A stretch of DNA of 64,000 nucleotides from assembly GCF_048128805.1 (NCBI RefSeq), contig NC_135998.1, positions 29,556,992-29,620,991 on the forward strand, in the 5' to 3' direction. How positions within the stretch are numbered: position 1 is the first letter of the stretch; each line of letters starts with the position of its first letter. The notes beneath the pieces were generated by a model. That model was not told the origin of the DNA and did no database searches. It saw only the letters and a program-made list of their open reading frames with translations. The position numbers were made by a program, and so were the translations under genes. The DNA is from Centroberyx gerrardi. Taxonomy: Eukaryota > Chordata > Actinopteri > Beryciformes > Berycidae. Positions 53,201-64,000 of the stretch are shown one piece after another.

Positions 53201-56200
53201 ATTTATTTATTTTTCTATTTATATGTTTGTATTTGCTTGTCTGTTTAGGTGAAATTCAGTGAGTTAACCATCGACATGTTTCGCATGCTCCAAGCTCTGG
53301 AGAGGGAACCTGTGAACCTGGCCACGCAGACCTCAAAACAAGGAACGTTGGTGAGTGGAATTCTCAGACCATCTTTCCTGTCCGTCACGTCTGATGAAGA
53401 CTGTGTTCCCCTGGCTTTGTTTTTGTGTTTTAGCCCTGGTGTCGCTAAGAGTTTTTTTAGCTTAACCTCAGTTATGATTCATTCTTCACACTCCATGCTG
53501 GCCTATGACAGCTCAGTCTGCTGAGACAAAGTGTTAAAGCCCAGTTTCACAAGTGACATTTGGAGTTTTGAGTTTGTGTGCCATGGCCATGTGGAGTGGA
53601 TAGAGAGACTTTGACTTGGCAAAGTGCCTCTTAAAGCTGGAGTTAGTAGCATTGCAGTGGATTTAAAAATAGGGAGGTTATCTGGGGAAGTATTATATAC
53701 AGTGGGAATTGTAACATCTATCAGACTAACTGATAAATCAGTCAATCCAGACTATACTGTGTTGAATATCAGGTGGTACTTTACACTTGGCCCTCATGTA
53801 TGGGCAAGTCATATTTTTGTTCTAAAAATAGACTATGTATTCAAACATTTCACTGGGTTTGTGTATTTGATCATTAATGAATGTGTGTTCACCCAGTTGC
53901 CTCTTAATTTTTGGATAGACTGAGCTGGGGGAATCTGGGGCAGAGAAAAAAAGTCGTTTTCACCCACCACAGAGTAGGCATGTAGAATATAGAATACATG
54001 TAGAAAGTATAGAACTTTAATCAATGCAGTTGAGTCTTGGTTATTTTATTACATATTGCAATGTATTTAGGAAACTTGTTTGATGTCACTTTCCAATAAC
54101 CTAATTCCACCACCTAATAAACTCACATAAAAGGTGGTGGCTAAATACAGGTCAGTTTGACGTCTCAAAGCCATGGCACATGATGCAACTTGTCACAGAT
54201 AGTTTAAAAGTTGTGTGTGAATCCTGCTTCACTTTGCTGAAGTGGAATGAAAAAGTGGTATTTGTCTCTCAAAATCCCAGAAGAGTGGTTACCCTGACTT
54301 GCCTGAAGTAAACTTAAAATATGAACTAATCATAATTTTAAACTGTGTTTCTTCCCAGGAACCCAATGAGAAGCCAGCCAAGAGAGAAAACCCACACAAG
54401 TATTTGCTATATAAGCCGACGTTCAGCCAGCTTTTCACTTTCTTGTCTGCCTCTTTTAAGGTCAGTATTCACTTGCATCACTGCCATTCTGGGTCATACA
54501 TAATAGAAAGTAGACGAATTAATGGTGCATTGGCATGTGTGTAAAGTTGCCAAAATATGGAAAATGCAAAGAAAATTCTAAAAACAATCCCAGGAAAGTT
54601 TTGGAAATGAACTGCCACACTACCACATGATGTGGTTGCTAGTGTTTCACCTCTAGGACTTTTCCAGTTTCATTACCCCCTATGCTGTGAAAAGAACCAG
54701 TTAGGCACACATGTTGGTTTGTAATATTGTTACTGTTACAGTCAGCATTGCAGCTGCCATTTTTTATCTAGGTACCCAAGCAGCGTTTTCAGATTAAGAG
54801 ACCAAAGGGGCGACCGGTCTTAGGAAGGGAAAGTTAAGGGACACAACGGGCAAGAATAAGATCAAGCACTTTTAAGCACATTTAAGCACATTTTGATCAC
54901 AGGCCACTTCTTTTTTTAATCAAGGGAATGCTATTAAATTGGGTCATGGCACTAGCTTCATAGTCAGAAATTGAACCTCCAGCTGTTTCCAGTACTGCAA
55001 GAAAAGCTGCAATGCCCTTTTTTAAGCATAACCCTCAAACCTCTTTTAGGGGCTTTTTGGCAAGTGACCCTCAGTTTTTCGTTGAGCCCATGCCAACCAC
55101 TGAATATCACTAACAGTACTGGTCATTTCAACAACCTATAGGCAACAAATGGCTATACAAAGACTCAAATTTTAGGCAGATAAAAGTACTGAATCCCAAA
55201 ATTCCAAGGAAAAAGAATTCCAAGGAATCGTGTAATTCTAATTCTCTAGGTGAGCTATTTCATTATATTCCATTCAAATTGTCATCAAAGTAACTTATTG
55301 AGGGAGAATTATAAGGCCCATTTCAATGCTGACATTGAGGTATTTTATTGCACTAATATCTAACAGTCATATTATTTTGCTACATCAACTTATTTTCATT
55401 GCACTGATTTCCAGGAATTGCCTGCAAACAGCGTTCTGCTTGTCTACCTGTCCGCTACTGGAGTCTTCCCTACTGGGCGTTCAGATTATGAAGGTAAAAA
55501 ATATATATCTCATATATTTGCAAAACTAAACACTCCTATTTGAATCTTATTTGAAATATTCAGGACAGAACATAACCACCAAAGTTGCCCAGAACTTTAC
55601 ATGTTTAGATTTTTCAAAGTTTCTGTCAAAGAAAATCTCTCTTCCTAGTGCAAATGCAGTGAGCTGCACAAGTTTTTGCTCCATGCTCTTATTATTTTGG
55701 ATGTGAAATGGCACAATGACTATGTGATCCACCCATTCAGGGTCCCGTACGTATTTGGACATATTGAGATTATATTATTACATAGTATCATATTATTACA
55801 TTTTGACAAATTAAGAGCCATCCAATCTGTAGAAACATGTGCAGTGTTCGCATATTTGTCTCCATCTCAGCACAGCACAGCCTCTTAAAATGACCAACCA
55901 TTTGTACTTTCAAATCAAAATCTATACTTCAAACTAGGTAAAATATTAATTCTAATATCACAGCAGTGTCTTTGGTCGTTTTCTATGATAGGCTTCTGTA
56001 CTAATCTTGGTCATGTGCTTACAGTCCTCAGTTTTAATACCACACATTCAGGGATTATAAGTGTGTGCCTGCGTCAATGCTAGCAAATTACTTTGGCAGT
56101 AATGCAGCAGTTTTTGCTAGCTAACATTACCACATTACTATTTTATTGAATTGGAAGTGATATTTATCAGAAAGATTTGTTACGGTCATTCTCATGTGAA

Positions 56201-59200
56201 TTGGCACAACATTCTACAAACTGACCTCAGTGTTACATGAAAAATTTATGGAAGTAGAGAAACGGTATATTGTTATTCCTAAAGCTATGAGGAAATACAG
56301 AATGTTATGAGCCATCTCTGTGTCTCTGGTAGATAATTCTGTCCAGTCTGCATGCTAACACTTCAGCATACACAAGAAGTGAGAGAAGTTAGCCAGACAG
56401 GTAAAGTTTTATGTGCTGTTTATTCGTAATGGACTTCACTAATGATGAAGATTGAGATTTTGTTTTCAGAAGTTATTAATCTACAGGCCATAGAATAAAA
56501 AACAATACCAATACCAATTGGATTATCCATCCAGCCACCCATTTGCTAGACACTTATCTTCATATATGCTAAATGCCTACAATTACTTAACAGAAGTGTT
56601 TATGCGCACTGGACAGAACTAGTTACCGGAGACACAGAGATGATTTTGGTGCCAGTCCTCTCGTCACATATTGGGTAAGGTGACCAATGGGCCAAACTCC
56701 CAGAAGGTTGGTGTAGTCCTTTTAAAGTAGTCTAAACCTTGTCTTTTACAAGCTGAATATTTTTTTCTTTTTTCTCTGGATATTTCTTTTAGGACCATAT
56801 GATTTTGGAGGAGTTCTGACAAATACAAATCGAGATGTGGTGAATGGGGAGACGGTGCAGAAAAAGAACCAGGCCCAGAAAGAGATGCACTGGTGAGGAT
56901 CTATAATTCTACAGCATCTATTCTTTATTTATCTGTCTGTCTGTCTGATTATATTCTTATAGATATTTGTTTAGCTTTTTTAAAAGAGCAAAAATGTAGA
57001 TTTTATAACATTTCTGTGTATTTAAAAGTGAGTGATCAAAAAAGGATGCTAGGTGGTTAATACCTTTTTAAACCTGGAAGTGTAACCAACAATTCCTCAT
57101 GCTTTTTCTACAAAAATATGACCTTCTTCAACGCAAGATCCCTCAGCTGATAAAGTTAATCGAACCAGCCGTCCGCTTTTGCTTGTGACTCATGTCAAAC
57201 AACATCCATCCAACTCAGTTTGGACTCTGACTGCTGCCTACTCCCCTGCACACTAGCAATAAAAAAGCCACCAACTCATACTGTGACTCTAGCCATGTGT
57301 ATACACCACCAGCAACCTGAGAAACAAGTTGCTGAACGTCCACCCATTTACAATCATAGAAATGTTGGCCGACGTTTCCTCATTTGCTGCCATGGAAAGG
57401 TTGGCCGCAGTCTAACTTTCAGGTGACATAACCCATCAGCAGCCAATCACAGACTCGCCCTGCTATACGTCCCACCTGTAGCTGCAACTCTAGCGGTGTT
57501 ACAGCTCACAGTCAGCCATCTCGGATCAGTCTGAGGGACAGTAGCATGGTGATGCAGTTAGTGCTAGTGTGTTATTGTTTGGGGAAAAAAAGTATTGAAG
57601 ACATCCATTAACTGCTCATCCTCACAACAACACTGGAAGTACAGCAGGACGATGATGTCATTTTTACAAAATTTGGATCTCTGCTAACCATGACTGCCAA
57701 AGAAGGTTCAGGGGCATTAATTTCCTGATAAACAAGCATTTTTAATACTTGTCCCCAGAAATGAAATGGCAATAAATGGCTTTTTTTGCTGATATTGATA
57801 GAAGAAATATCTGCCACTAATGTTCCACGTTATCTAGCAAAAGAAAAAGCACTTTGGATTAAATGAGAACAGAAACACAAGACAATAGGGAGGCGCCGAT
57901 GCTCAGTGGTGGAAATGGTTATATTTTACTGGGGGTACCCACATGCAGTCACATGTCACAGGGTCATACATAAAGTAATATGCAGACATGTGGCCTGATA
58001 TTGATCAGAATGGACTTAAACTCTATTAAACTCTATTCAAAGCACAATGTATGTGCAATGTATGTAACTCCGCTCACTGTCCTGTCTATCTCTTGGCCAT
58101 TTTCTTACACTGTCTCTACTGATTCTTTCCTTGACTTCCCCTGTTTTCCTTTTTTTATGCTTCCTAACAGTCAACAGATAAGAAAGGTGATATATCTCAT
58201 CAGATACCTGAGTTAAATTTGCATGACATGTTAATGCTTTATTGAATAGTACATAGTATCTCAAAAAATAACTATAAAAATAACAATCGGATGATTAAAT
58301 GTAGCCAAATCAATAGTCCCTCAACGCTTCAGAGAGATGCACAAAATTTAGACAAATACAACTTAACAGTCCTCCTACTTCCCTCTGTCTATGTATTTCC
58401 CTCTCCTGCTCTTTCTCTCTTCTCAACCATATACATGTCTGTGAAGTGATCAATAAACATGATGATGGCACTAAACTGCAGATGTTTCCCCTTGGATCAT
58501 ATTCAAAGTGCTCTGAAATCGGGTCGCACGTTCCTTTAACAGAGGACGACACAAGCCATCACATCCTTCAGCAACTTAGTCTTGTTTTTGCTATCGGATT
58601 TAAGTGCTTGGGGAATTGGAAAATACTGATGCCGGGTATCAGCCCAATATCTCATGTCTAACCTAATATTAACTAATATTTATCAATATTTCAATTCGAT
58701 TGAACATGTTGACGTGAGAACCGCCCTGCCCGACATTCTACTCTTTAACTGAGCTTCTCTCCTGATCAGTCCAGATTGACCCTCCATCATGCACCAACAC
58801 TGATGAAAATAATGGGAAATTCCTTTTCTTTTTTCTTTTTTCCTTTTTAGGACTAGGACAGAATATAAATGTTTGTTGTTAACTGTTACTAATGCTTGTT
58901 TACTTTATGCCCCAGCCTTCATCCGGGGGACTTATTCCCTTTCACCCGGAAACCGCTTTTTGTCATTGTGGATTCTTCAAACAGCACAGCCTACAAGGTA
59001 TATCAAGATGTTTTATTTATTTGAAATTCTATTTGTTGTGATCACCGAATGTGTACTCCGAATTAACATTCCTTTTTGTTGCTGTTGTTTTTCCTAATAG
59101 AATTTCACAAATCTGTTTGGCCAGCCCCTTGTGTGCCTGATGTCTCCTACAGCGTATCCCAAGAGTGTACAAGGTGTGTGTCACCCTACAACAGGCTTCA

Positions 59201-60709
59201 GCTATTTAGCTTACTGTTTTGATCGATTGTTTTGAGCTAGAAGTTTTTATGGAAATGTTTGAATTAGTGAGGTTAAGTGTTTTTCAGAAGTAGGTTTTGA
59301 GGCGCCATTTTTACGTGAATGTTGAGAGGAAATGTGTCCGCTGTCCTTTCCTCTGCCATCACTCTTCTTACCTTTTCAGATCAGTCTCAGCGTGGCAGCC
59401 TCTTCACGTTGTTCCTCTACTGCCCGCTCTTGGCTTTTTTCTCTGTGTGCGGCTTGAACAGCGTGCGACGAGGACTGTGGGAGCGGGCGCAAGAGTTTCT
59501 TCGGAAAGTGTACCGTGACATCGGGCAGATGATAACGCGATCACGAACCATAGGTAGCTCACAGCTGATAGATTGTATTATCTGTGCAATAGCATATAAA
59601 GAATCACATCAGAGTGGACCATTTATTATGTCTTACTTTAAATAGCCAGGTTTAAACCCTGCAACAGCTCCTAGTATTGTGTAGTATTCTTTCATAATAG
59701 GTATACTGGACAGTAACCAGAATACTACAAATGGTAAATTGTTTCTTCAATGTCTTTACAGATCAAGCCTTTTTACAATTCTTTGGTGACGAGTTCCTTC
59801 GACTGCTGCTGATCCGCTTTGTGTTCTGCTCTGCTGCACTGAGACTGCATAAGCTCTTCCGGGTAAGTCAGTTTGTTGCTCCTTGCACCTTTCTGCACCC
59901 TCTGAACAGAAGATTCAGATTCAGAAAATGTTATGTTTATTTCATGCATGGGCATGAAGGCATCCCCAATCCCTTTGCATGGGACTGAAAAATTGCTTTT
60001 CATGTCGGTCCTGAATGAAAGCAAAAATATAAAGAATACAACAATTAACATATAAAACAATTAGAAATAAAATGGCATGCAGTTGTTGCAAAGTGACATT
60101 GTGAATGAGTTAAATAACACAGTATGCAGATATTGCAAAATGCATCAACATAAAATAAAACTGCATGTAAATGTTCCAGAAAATGATTTTTGTTATGTTG
60201 TGTTACTTAATACTTAAGGTACAATGAATAATATGGGGGTAGCTGGGCAAAGCAATTTGTTTATATGAGCAGTTGTATTCCTGCAGCCAAATCCTTGTAT
60301 TTAGCACTGAGGGTTATGGAAGCAATACACATGTGAATCAGGTGGTACTCTGACTTTTGTCTTCACAGCTCTGCCAAAGCTCCACTTTTTGCAGCTTTTG
60401 AAATCTCAGGCACTTGACATGAATGCCTTGTACGAGTAAACCATATATCCTATGCTGTGCTATATATAAGTATTCTGACAGAGATTACAGCCTATTGGAT
60501 CAGGCCTCAGGGTTGTTGTGATATATTCTGGGAATAAACGGTGGTTTGTGTTGTCCTTGCAGGAGTCCAGGAGCTTCCCAGAGTCGTACCCCGAGCTCCC
60601 CAAACAGGACACAGTGGAGAGCAGCCTTCTACAGAAGCATATTTTGGAGCTGGCGACCATGCTGGACGTGCAGAGCCTATTTTGGGATGATTCATTGGAG
60701 ACCTACTAA
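41853..60709 (+). CDS. scai: Protein SCAI (suppressor of cancer cell invasion), sixteen coding exons, 565 aa
   Basis: Nuclear protein known to bind the MRTF-SRF complex and repress it, and to act with 53BP1 and at stressed forks. Coding exons: 41853-41959, 48700-48795, 49302-49388, 49789-49887, 51232-51328, 51841-51939, 52333-52485, 53249-53350, 54359-54460, 55415-55493, 56793-56892, 58916-58997, 59101-59173, 59380-59553, 59762-59862 and 60563-60709. Phases agree at every junction and sum to 1698 nt. Recognisable stretches include GERKTVTDFCYLLDKSKQLF near the N terminus, EVASKIGQLYYHYYLRTSET, ADALIIGNCNNQVKFSELT, LPANSVLLVYLSATGVFPTG, QRGSLFTLFLYCPLLAFFSV and FLQFFGDEFLRLLLIRFVF. The protein is shorter than the 606-aa human form because it begins near human residue 42; an in-frame TGA at 41838-41840 blocks extension within this exon. 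Hydrophobic helices near the C terminus fit the family. Downstream and co-oriented with ppp6c, as in human. Confidence 0.97.
42425..42594 (-). mobile_element. tRNA-derived SINE, copy C
   Basis: The minus strand reads GGGCGTCCTGGTGGCTCAGT at its head, GAGTTTGAATCCGACC at the B-box, and TTGAATAAAGGCAAATGCC plus A-run at the tail. It is the most complete of the three copies and lies in scai intron 2. A G/C-rich homopolymer patch (42485-42502) interrupts the body. Confidence 0.75.
44629..44654. repeat. (AG)n microsatellite
   Basis: About 13 AG units in scai intron 2. Confidence 0.95.
46981..47947. mobile_element. Foldback element: 186-bp inverted arms around a LINE fragment
   Basis: Left arm 46981-47166 and right arm 47762-47947 are reverse complements of equal length with about seven mismatches by eye. 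Each arm is built of repeats of a 13-16 bp unit related to GCATTATGTAATAAC and GCATTTTGTAATAA. A shorter patch of the same units follows the left arm to about 47260. The roughly 600 bp between the arms is mostly an L2-type LINE piece. No transposase is visible. Located in scai intron 2. Confidence 0.8.
47330..47755 (+). mobile_element. L2-type LINE, C-terminal reverse-transcriptase fragment
   Basis: Translation gives DSDLSLNSHIKAVTRSAFYH, LIHAFISSR, a frameshift, DYCNGLL, KKLQLIKNAAARVLTGTKR, ITPILKSLHWLPVSHRIEYK and MLLVYKSIHG. The blocks 'SRLDYCNALL', 'LQNAAARVLT' and 'LHWLPV..RI..K.LLL.YK' define the C-terminal region of L2-clade LINEs. It is enclosed by the foldback arms. Confidence 0.8.
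50189..50234. repeat. (TTA)n followed by a 30-base C homopolymer
   Basis: A short TTA repeat runs directly into 30 consecutive C residues (50205-50234) in scai intron 5. Confidence 0.95.
50395..50462 (+). repeat. Common teleost interspersed repeat fragment
   Basis: ACATTACATTACATCAG then AGCAGACGCTTTTGCCCAAA and GCGACTTACAATAAGTGCAT form a phrase I recognise as widespread in fish genomes. Only the end of the element is present. Located in scai intron 5. Confidence 0.6.
56305..56720. mobile_element. Second copy of the 5727-7003 inverted-repeat family, in scai intron 10
   Basis: The left part contains CATCTCTGTGTCTCTGGTAG and GCATGCTAACACTTCAGCAT. The right part contains GAGACACAGAGATGATTTTG, GTGCCAGTCCTCTCGTCACA and AGGTGACCAATGGGCCAAAC. 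These are the same inverted blocks as in the larger element, here around a shorter core. The left arm is truncated at its outer end. Confidence 0.65.
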
Positions 60710-61010
60710 ACATCTTCCCCACAGGGCAAAATGGCACAAGTGTATATAGACACAGATAGACTCTCTTGCCAGAGCCCTCGCAGTTCTTTTTTACAGGTAA
60801 TCAAATTACTGATTCACACAGTTTCACGTCCTGCATCTAACTGTTACATGTAGAAGCAAATGTAGTGCAACATTAAAAATGTTCACATAGATAAGCCAGA
60901 GAGTTCAATATAGTGTAAAATCCTCCACAGTCTCATAAGAGTAAGAACTATGTAAGACATAAACAAACGAATGGGAGGCTCTAATAAACGCTGAGTCAAT
61001 AAATATCCTT
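60710..61010 (+). other. scai: scai 3' UTR with poly(A) signals
   Basis: Two AATAAA hexamers, at 60983-60988 and 60999-61004, follow the scai stop by about 280 nt and would end a short 3' UTR. A further AATAAA near 62540 could extend it. The choice cannot be made from sequence. Confidence 0.5.
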
Positions 61011-61344
61011 CCAACTTATCCTTCCCCATCCCCATCCAAATGCAAAGTTTAATACTGCAGCCTGTAACTTTATTCCACGTCAGAGAATTGTAAAATTGGC
61101 AGTCTCGGTTATGTTTCATAACAATATTCTCGATGTGAGTTTGTGAGTTTGAGGGAGAGCCATAAAGATGTTTAGTGATGTATAAATTTCACTGGGAATT
61201 GAGCTCAGATTTGTGTACAGATTACTTGAGCTCCATTCACAAGGAAAACAGGACTGATTTGCTCAGATGCAGAGACCAAAACACATACAAATACAGCCTT
61301 CCATCAAGGCAGTATGTATAGTATTTATCATTGTTTTCTCGAGG

Positions 61345-61660
61345 GGGGTAAAGGATAGAGAAGTGGGCTTATGACTGGAAAGTAGACGGTTCACATCACT
61401 GGACCAGATGGGAAAATCTTGGCAAGGAAAACAAGGAATGCTCTCCTCACCCTCACCAACTGCCACCGACGTGCCCCTGAGCGAGGCACCTAACCCCCAG
61501 TTGCTCCAGTGGAGCTGATCATTGGCCAACAATAGGAGACTGTGGTTGTACTGGGCAGCTCCCAGGTGTGAGTTTATGTAATTGTATGAAAGTGAAGCAG
61601 GGTGTTGCTGAGAAAGAGATGAGTGCTCAACAAAACCCTTGGCTAGATAAATCAACATTT
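61345..61660 (+). mobile_element. SINE-like repeat downstream of scai
   Basis: A tRNA-like head with GGTTCACATCACTGG is followed by GAGCGAGGCACCTAACCCCC, AGTTGCTCCAGTGG, TGTACTGGGCAGCTCCCAGG and an AACAAAACCCTTGG tail. This order of phrases is typical of a common teleost tRNA-SINE. Diverged. Confidence 0.6.
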
Positions 61661-64000
61661 CAAACAGTCAAACAGTTGGATAACAATTACTACAATATCT
61701 TGGAATTTGAAAGATATGATCAACAATATTAGCATTAACCTGCTATTTGACCAACTCTGCTTACTGCATAGCTCTTGTTTATTTGCTAGCCTATCTTGCA
61801 GTATGCAGAACTGCATGAGGTTTTGTTCTGTGAGTTCTGTTGCTTGTTTTTTCTCTTGTCATCGACCATATCATAACATTCAGTCTAATACCTCTACTCG
61901 TTATTTTCATACACAGCTAAAAAAGATAGTTTAGGTCCTGTGCATTTTGACAGTGATAGTTATTCCTTGTTTTCCAGATCACCAAGCTCTTACTTGCATG
62001 CAAAAAGGCAAAGGAATGTATGCAGTTTGCCCTTTTATCCACAAATGACGGCCGGCACCTTTAAAGGCACAGGAGAAAATATTCTGATATAAAAAAGGGC
62101 TGTACATAATGGAATGGGGGTGCACAGTAAATGGACCTAGATAACAGAGGAGATGGAACTAGTTGGAGGTAATAAGTTTGTTTTTCCGTTATAACTTTTA
62201 CATGCACACAATACCTGTATACTTTGAGAAGTATTCAGTTGTTCACACGCATAGCAGAACACGCTTGTTTAATGTTTCTATCTTCATGCAAACTTGTATC
62301 ATGTAACTATTGTTTGAATGGATTATCATCGGCCTGCTTCCTTATAGATTGCATGCATCACTCATCTTCCTCCTGCCATAAACTGCAGTCGTATCGCTCC
62401 ATTGGTATTTATGTTCTGCTCCAATGTAACTTTTCCAATATTTTCACTTTTTAATATTGTAATAATGTAATAATGTTTATCCACTGCTGAGGCTTAAGGC
62501 GTAAAGGCTGGATCAAAACAAAAAGATTAGCTGTAAAAATGAATAAACAATGGCATCATCTTGTGAAAATTGATAGCAAAAACATTAAAAACTCATAATA
62601 TCATAATAATAAGGACTTTGTAGGTTGTGAGTAGTAGTTTGAATTAAATTCCTAGCTGAAGTGAAGCTAAAGTGGTTTTGCTGAATGACACCAAATCAAA
62701 CTACAAGCCATTTCAAGCCAATTCAAAGGGAGATTCTCTTGAGTTTTTGAAAATTTGTTTTTGAACAATGAAAATTAGCCAAGTATCTATTTATCTTAAA
62801 GTCGTACTGAAATGACATTTAGCTGTAAAGAATTTTGTCCTTGTGAGGCTGAAATGAAACGCTCAAACACAGCAAGCACATTGAAATCAGTATCAGATCA
62901 GAGTACCAGATCGCAGAAAGAAAATTTGTGCAGTTTTTGAGTGAAAATATCCAAAGATTTGACTGTGAAACTTGAAATTTGATTAACATTTTACAGTGAA
63001 ATTAAACAAAATTGTTGACATGCCCCACATTTTTCTTCCGGTTATTTCAGTCCGACTTCAAAATCATTATTATTATTATTATGCTAGTTATCCTAGCCAG
63101 AGATCTATATTCCCCAAGTAGATTTTCATTTACTACATCATCATCCTTTCCTTTTAAATTCCTTGACCTTTGGCATGTAGCTGTCTCCTCACCTTCTTTG
63201 CATGCGTGTCAGTAGCGTCCATCTCACTCACGCTCATCTAATCGCCTCTCTGTTTGAGTTTTGTTCCACAATAGAAAAGTAGCATTATTTTGGTCTTAGT
63301 GATGCAGATAATGAAACCAGCTGACAGTTAACTGCCCTCGACCAACCAGTTTAAATTATGCAGCGATGAAAACAAGTAGCTAGTTTGAAATTGAGATTTT
63401 TGAAGTAGAGCGCTATTTTTAGTGTTTCTACTTATGTGATATTTATTGACACTGTTAGAGTATGTGTACGGATTCTGTAAACCAATGTTTTGGCACAGAT
63501 GTGTTTGTTCAGTATGTGATAAGTCTATAAAACGTGTGATGAAATATGAAGCTGACGTTAAGGAGCAAACCGATAATGTAAACGAGGCCAGTCTGTTCTC
63601 TGGCCGTTTTTTTCTAGCAATCTTACATTCCAACTTTCCGAGGACTTGAAGAGAGGCAGAGGAAAGTGAGCCGTTTCTACATATTCTTCTGTTTCCATTG
63701 TAATATCCACTTCCACTTTTCTTTGTGTTGACAATTGTTCTAACGATTAAGATATAGTAGCCTTGCACTTTACTCCACGGAGTTACGAGCTTAATATTAT
63801 TATGATCTTGTTTGTCGTGCTGTGGGGGGAAAAAAACCTGAAAAATCTATCCATGTTATCGCTCTTCACACCAACACACACTGATAACCTTTTTTACCAG
63901 AAGAGGTGTGAGGAGTATCTCAAACATTTTCATCATCTTTCCTTTCTGTTAACATCTTCTGTCTGAAATGTGTCAAAGATGTATAGGCTGCTCTCTGGAA
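61661..64000. other. No gene seen downstream of scai
   Basis: AT-rich sequence after the SINE-like repeat. It includes an AATAAA near 62540 and a short ATT-repeat near 63065. No exon of a following gene is recognisable before the window ends. Confidence 0.5.

Noticed and set aside
53249..53524. 91-codon frame as a separate gene
   Set aside because: It is scai exon 8 (as numbered by coding exons) read through its GTGAGT donor at 53351.

Overview
The window is vertebrate nuclear DNA, almost certainly from a ray-finned (teleost) fish. The evidence is spliced genes with GT-AG introns, protein exons that match vertebrate families closely, many (AC)n microsatellites, and an interspersed-repeat mix typical of fish: tRNA-derived SINEs, L2-like and L1-like LINEs, a Penelope-like tail, Tc1-like remnants and several short inverted-repeat elements. 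Family and element names come from recognition of motifs in the sequence, not from a database search.

Three protein-coding genes account for all the coding sequence I can support. (1) mmp11 (stromelysin-3) lies on the minus strand. Its CDS runs from 25239 down to 8372 in eight exons and encodes 491 aa. (2) ppp6c, the catalytic subunit of protein phosphatase 6, lies on the plus strand. Its CDS runs from 31180 to 36696 in seven exons and encodes 305 aa. (3) scai (suppressor of cancer cell invasion) lies on the plus strand. It has a 5' non-coding exon ending at 40405 and a CDS from 41853 to 60709 in sixteen coding exons, encoding 565 aa. Every exon was joined by hand; all phases agree and no reading frame is interrupted.

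Layout: 1-8371 is repeat-rich sequence beyond the 3' end of mmp11. It includes a Penelope-like tail, a SINE and an inverted-repeat element of about 1.3 kb. 8372-25360 is mmp11, with L1, Tc1 and SINE remnants in its introns and a TATA box ahead of exon 1. 25360-31179 separates the divergent mmp11 and ppp6c genes and holds a broken LINE and a palindromic MITE-like element. 31180-about 40000 is ppp6c and its probable 3' UTR. About 40130-61000 is scai. 61000-64000 is non-coding with one SINE.

ppp6c and scai are adjacent and co-oriented, as they are in human 9q33; mmp11 beside them is not the human arrangement. The three proteins are not a known pathway: MMP11 is a furin-activated secreted protease, PPP6C a cytosolic/nuclear Ser/Thr phosphatase, and SCAI a nuclear cofactor that restrains MRTF/SRF transcription and acts in DNA-break repair. 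I found no previously undescribed gene system. The items most worth a second look are a (TG)n tract sitting against the mmp11 exon 3 splice acceptor, and a near-perfect 186-bp inverted repeat around an L2 fragment in scai intron 2.
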